The position numbers and the translations under genes were made by a program. The notes below the pieces were generated by a model that ran no database searches, was not told the DNA's origin, and worked only from the letters and a program-made list of their open reading frames with translations. Below, piece after piece: positions 63,500 to 64,000 of a DNA stretch of 64,000 bases (its first letter is position 1; the number at the start of each line of letters is the position of its first letter). The DNA comes from an uncultured Amylibacter sp. Lineage in GTDB: Bacteria; Pseudomonadota; Alphaproteobacteria; Rhodobacterales; Rhodobacteraceae. Where the stretch lies: assembly GCA_959347345.1 (NCBI GenBank), contig OY365738.1, positions 868,001 to 932,000 on the forward strand. The letters are read 5' to 3'.

Positions 63500-63945
63500 A
63501 ATAGTGATTAGTTATTAGAGGTTAAGAGCAGAGGTTTTTTGTTGCGCCCTCACTGCGTTCGGTTGCCCGCCCGCCCACCCCTCCTGCGGAGAGCTGGACG
63601 GGCTATTTTTTGGCTGGGGTTTGGCTCAGCGTCTTGTATATAGTCTAAATAAATTTAGAACTTACCCATCACCACTTCCCAAGTATTCTTTGCAAATAAT
63701 CCAATCTAACGTCTTGTTATTCCAGATAGTAATTTTATAGAATCACTATCGTCTTGAAACCAAAGGGCTTTTGGCATGCCCCCACGAAGTGGGGGCTACG
63801 CACAAAAGACCATGCTGGTCGGCATTCATTATTTTATTTTACGGGCAGGTTCAACTGCCCTATGGAGCGATGACGAAGACCCAAAGGGCATCACTAATCA
63901 CTAATAACTAATAACTAATAACTAATAACTAATAACTAACAACTA
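63500..63945. repeat. Composite intergenic repeat, copy 9 (forward), with nested palindrome
   Basis: Upstream of aspS and at the 3' end of the next minus-strand gene. It contains the CCCTCACTGCGTTCGG block, the CCGCCCACCCCTCCTGCGG tract, CTAAATAAATTTAG, CCAGATAGTAATTTTAT and the CCCACGAAGTGGGGG hairpin with GGGCTTTTGGCATGC. It also has GACCATGCTGGTC and a small stem whose loop is occupied by the GGGCAG/CTGCCC module. Right heptamers (CTAATAA) run into the stop of the neighbouring gene. Confidence 0.92.
63827..63864. repeat. Nested palindromic module GGGCAG-GTTCAA-CTGCCC, copy c
   Basis: An ATTATTTTATTTTAC stretch followed by the hairpin at 63843-63860. It sits between GTCGGCATTC and GAGCGATGACG, inside what is a 3-4 base loop in the other copies. 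Confidence 0.85.
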
Positions 63946-64000
63946 CTTCTTAGATTCCAACGCCTTCACCCGCGCCATCAACGCTTTATTATCCGCGCGC
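63943..64000 (-). CDS. Unidentified gene, last 18 codons
   Basis: The minus strand reads RADNKALMARVKALESKK followed by TAG, open at the right window edge. The charged helix-like tail is too short to assign. The stop codon abuts heptamer repeats, the usual position of a gene end in this genome, which supports it being a real 3' end. Confidence 0.55.
   Translation of the reverse strand, partial: RADNKALMARVKALESKK

Noticed and set aside
1..64000. tRNA, rRNA, tmRNA and known riboswitches
   Set aside because: I looked through all gaps for cloverleaf-like arms with TTCGANNC loops and for familiar riboswitch cores and found none convincing. The GGTTCAA in the GGGCAG/CTGCCC module is a hairpin loop, not a T-arm.

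Overview
The window is a chromosomal segment of an alphaproteobacterium. The evidence is gene order. The minus-strand run coxB-ctaB-small membrane protein-ctaG-coxC-SURF1-thrC-M16 peptidase-acetyltransferase, the dprA-topA pair, secG next to pyrG, rsmB-purH beside a divergent DUF1674 gene, and epimerase-DUF1467 are all arrangements typical of that class. Base composition is moderate, with several AT-richer patches. I cannot assign a genus. No rRNA, tRNA, CRISPR array, transposase or phage gene was recognised.

Layout. 1-2048: C-terminal part of a large exported protein built of ~240-residue repeats. 2340-6389: gabD-like dehydrogenase, an orphan gene, a DUF1643 gene, rpmB-secG. 6778-13404: pyrG, a low-GC pair (membrane protein + TPR protein), purH-rsmB, DUF1674. 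13989-21940: a nucleoside salvage and uptake locus (ribokinase, nucleoside hydrolase, Fe/2OG-type oxygenase, BMP-type binding protein, ABC ATPase, two permeases on the opposite strand). 22008-30716: ileS, two transporters, a four-helix-bundle gene, clpA. 31168-34895: an OmpA/MotB-like and MotA/ExbB-like envelope pair and a DUF2125 gene. 35319-46120: a polyamine locus (dehydrogenase, potFGHI, methyltransferase, class III aminotransferase, agmatinase, glutamine-synthetase-like ligase). 46218-48299: ankyrin protein and a sodium/solute symporter. 48303-56458: cytochrome c oxidase operon with thrC and a processing-type peptidase. 56752-61635: dprA, topA, epimerase, DUF1467. 61653-64000: aspS and the tail of one more gene.

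The genes suggest a heterotroph with aerobic aa3-type respiration that scavenges nucleosides and polyamines. Agmatinase, the gamma-glutamylputrescine-synthetase-like ligase, the aminotransferase and the GabD-like enzyme can together take agmatine and putrescine towards succinate. The nucleoside locus splits imported nucleosides and phosphorylates ribose.

The most unusual feature is intergenic. A family of composite repeats of about 400-500 bp, edged by 7-bp tandem repeats in opposite orientations, fills most long intergenic gaps, mainly between converging genes. The copies keep hairpin architecture while the arm sequences change in a compensatory way, which suggests selection on structure. 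The heptamer edges present stop codons in every frame, and they supply the last residues and stop codons of at least six genes. Two further loci hold other arrays: a 26-unit decamer array that keeps perfect 10-bp phase, and strings of short hairpins with exchanged arms.
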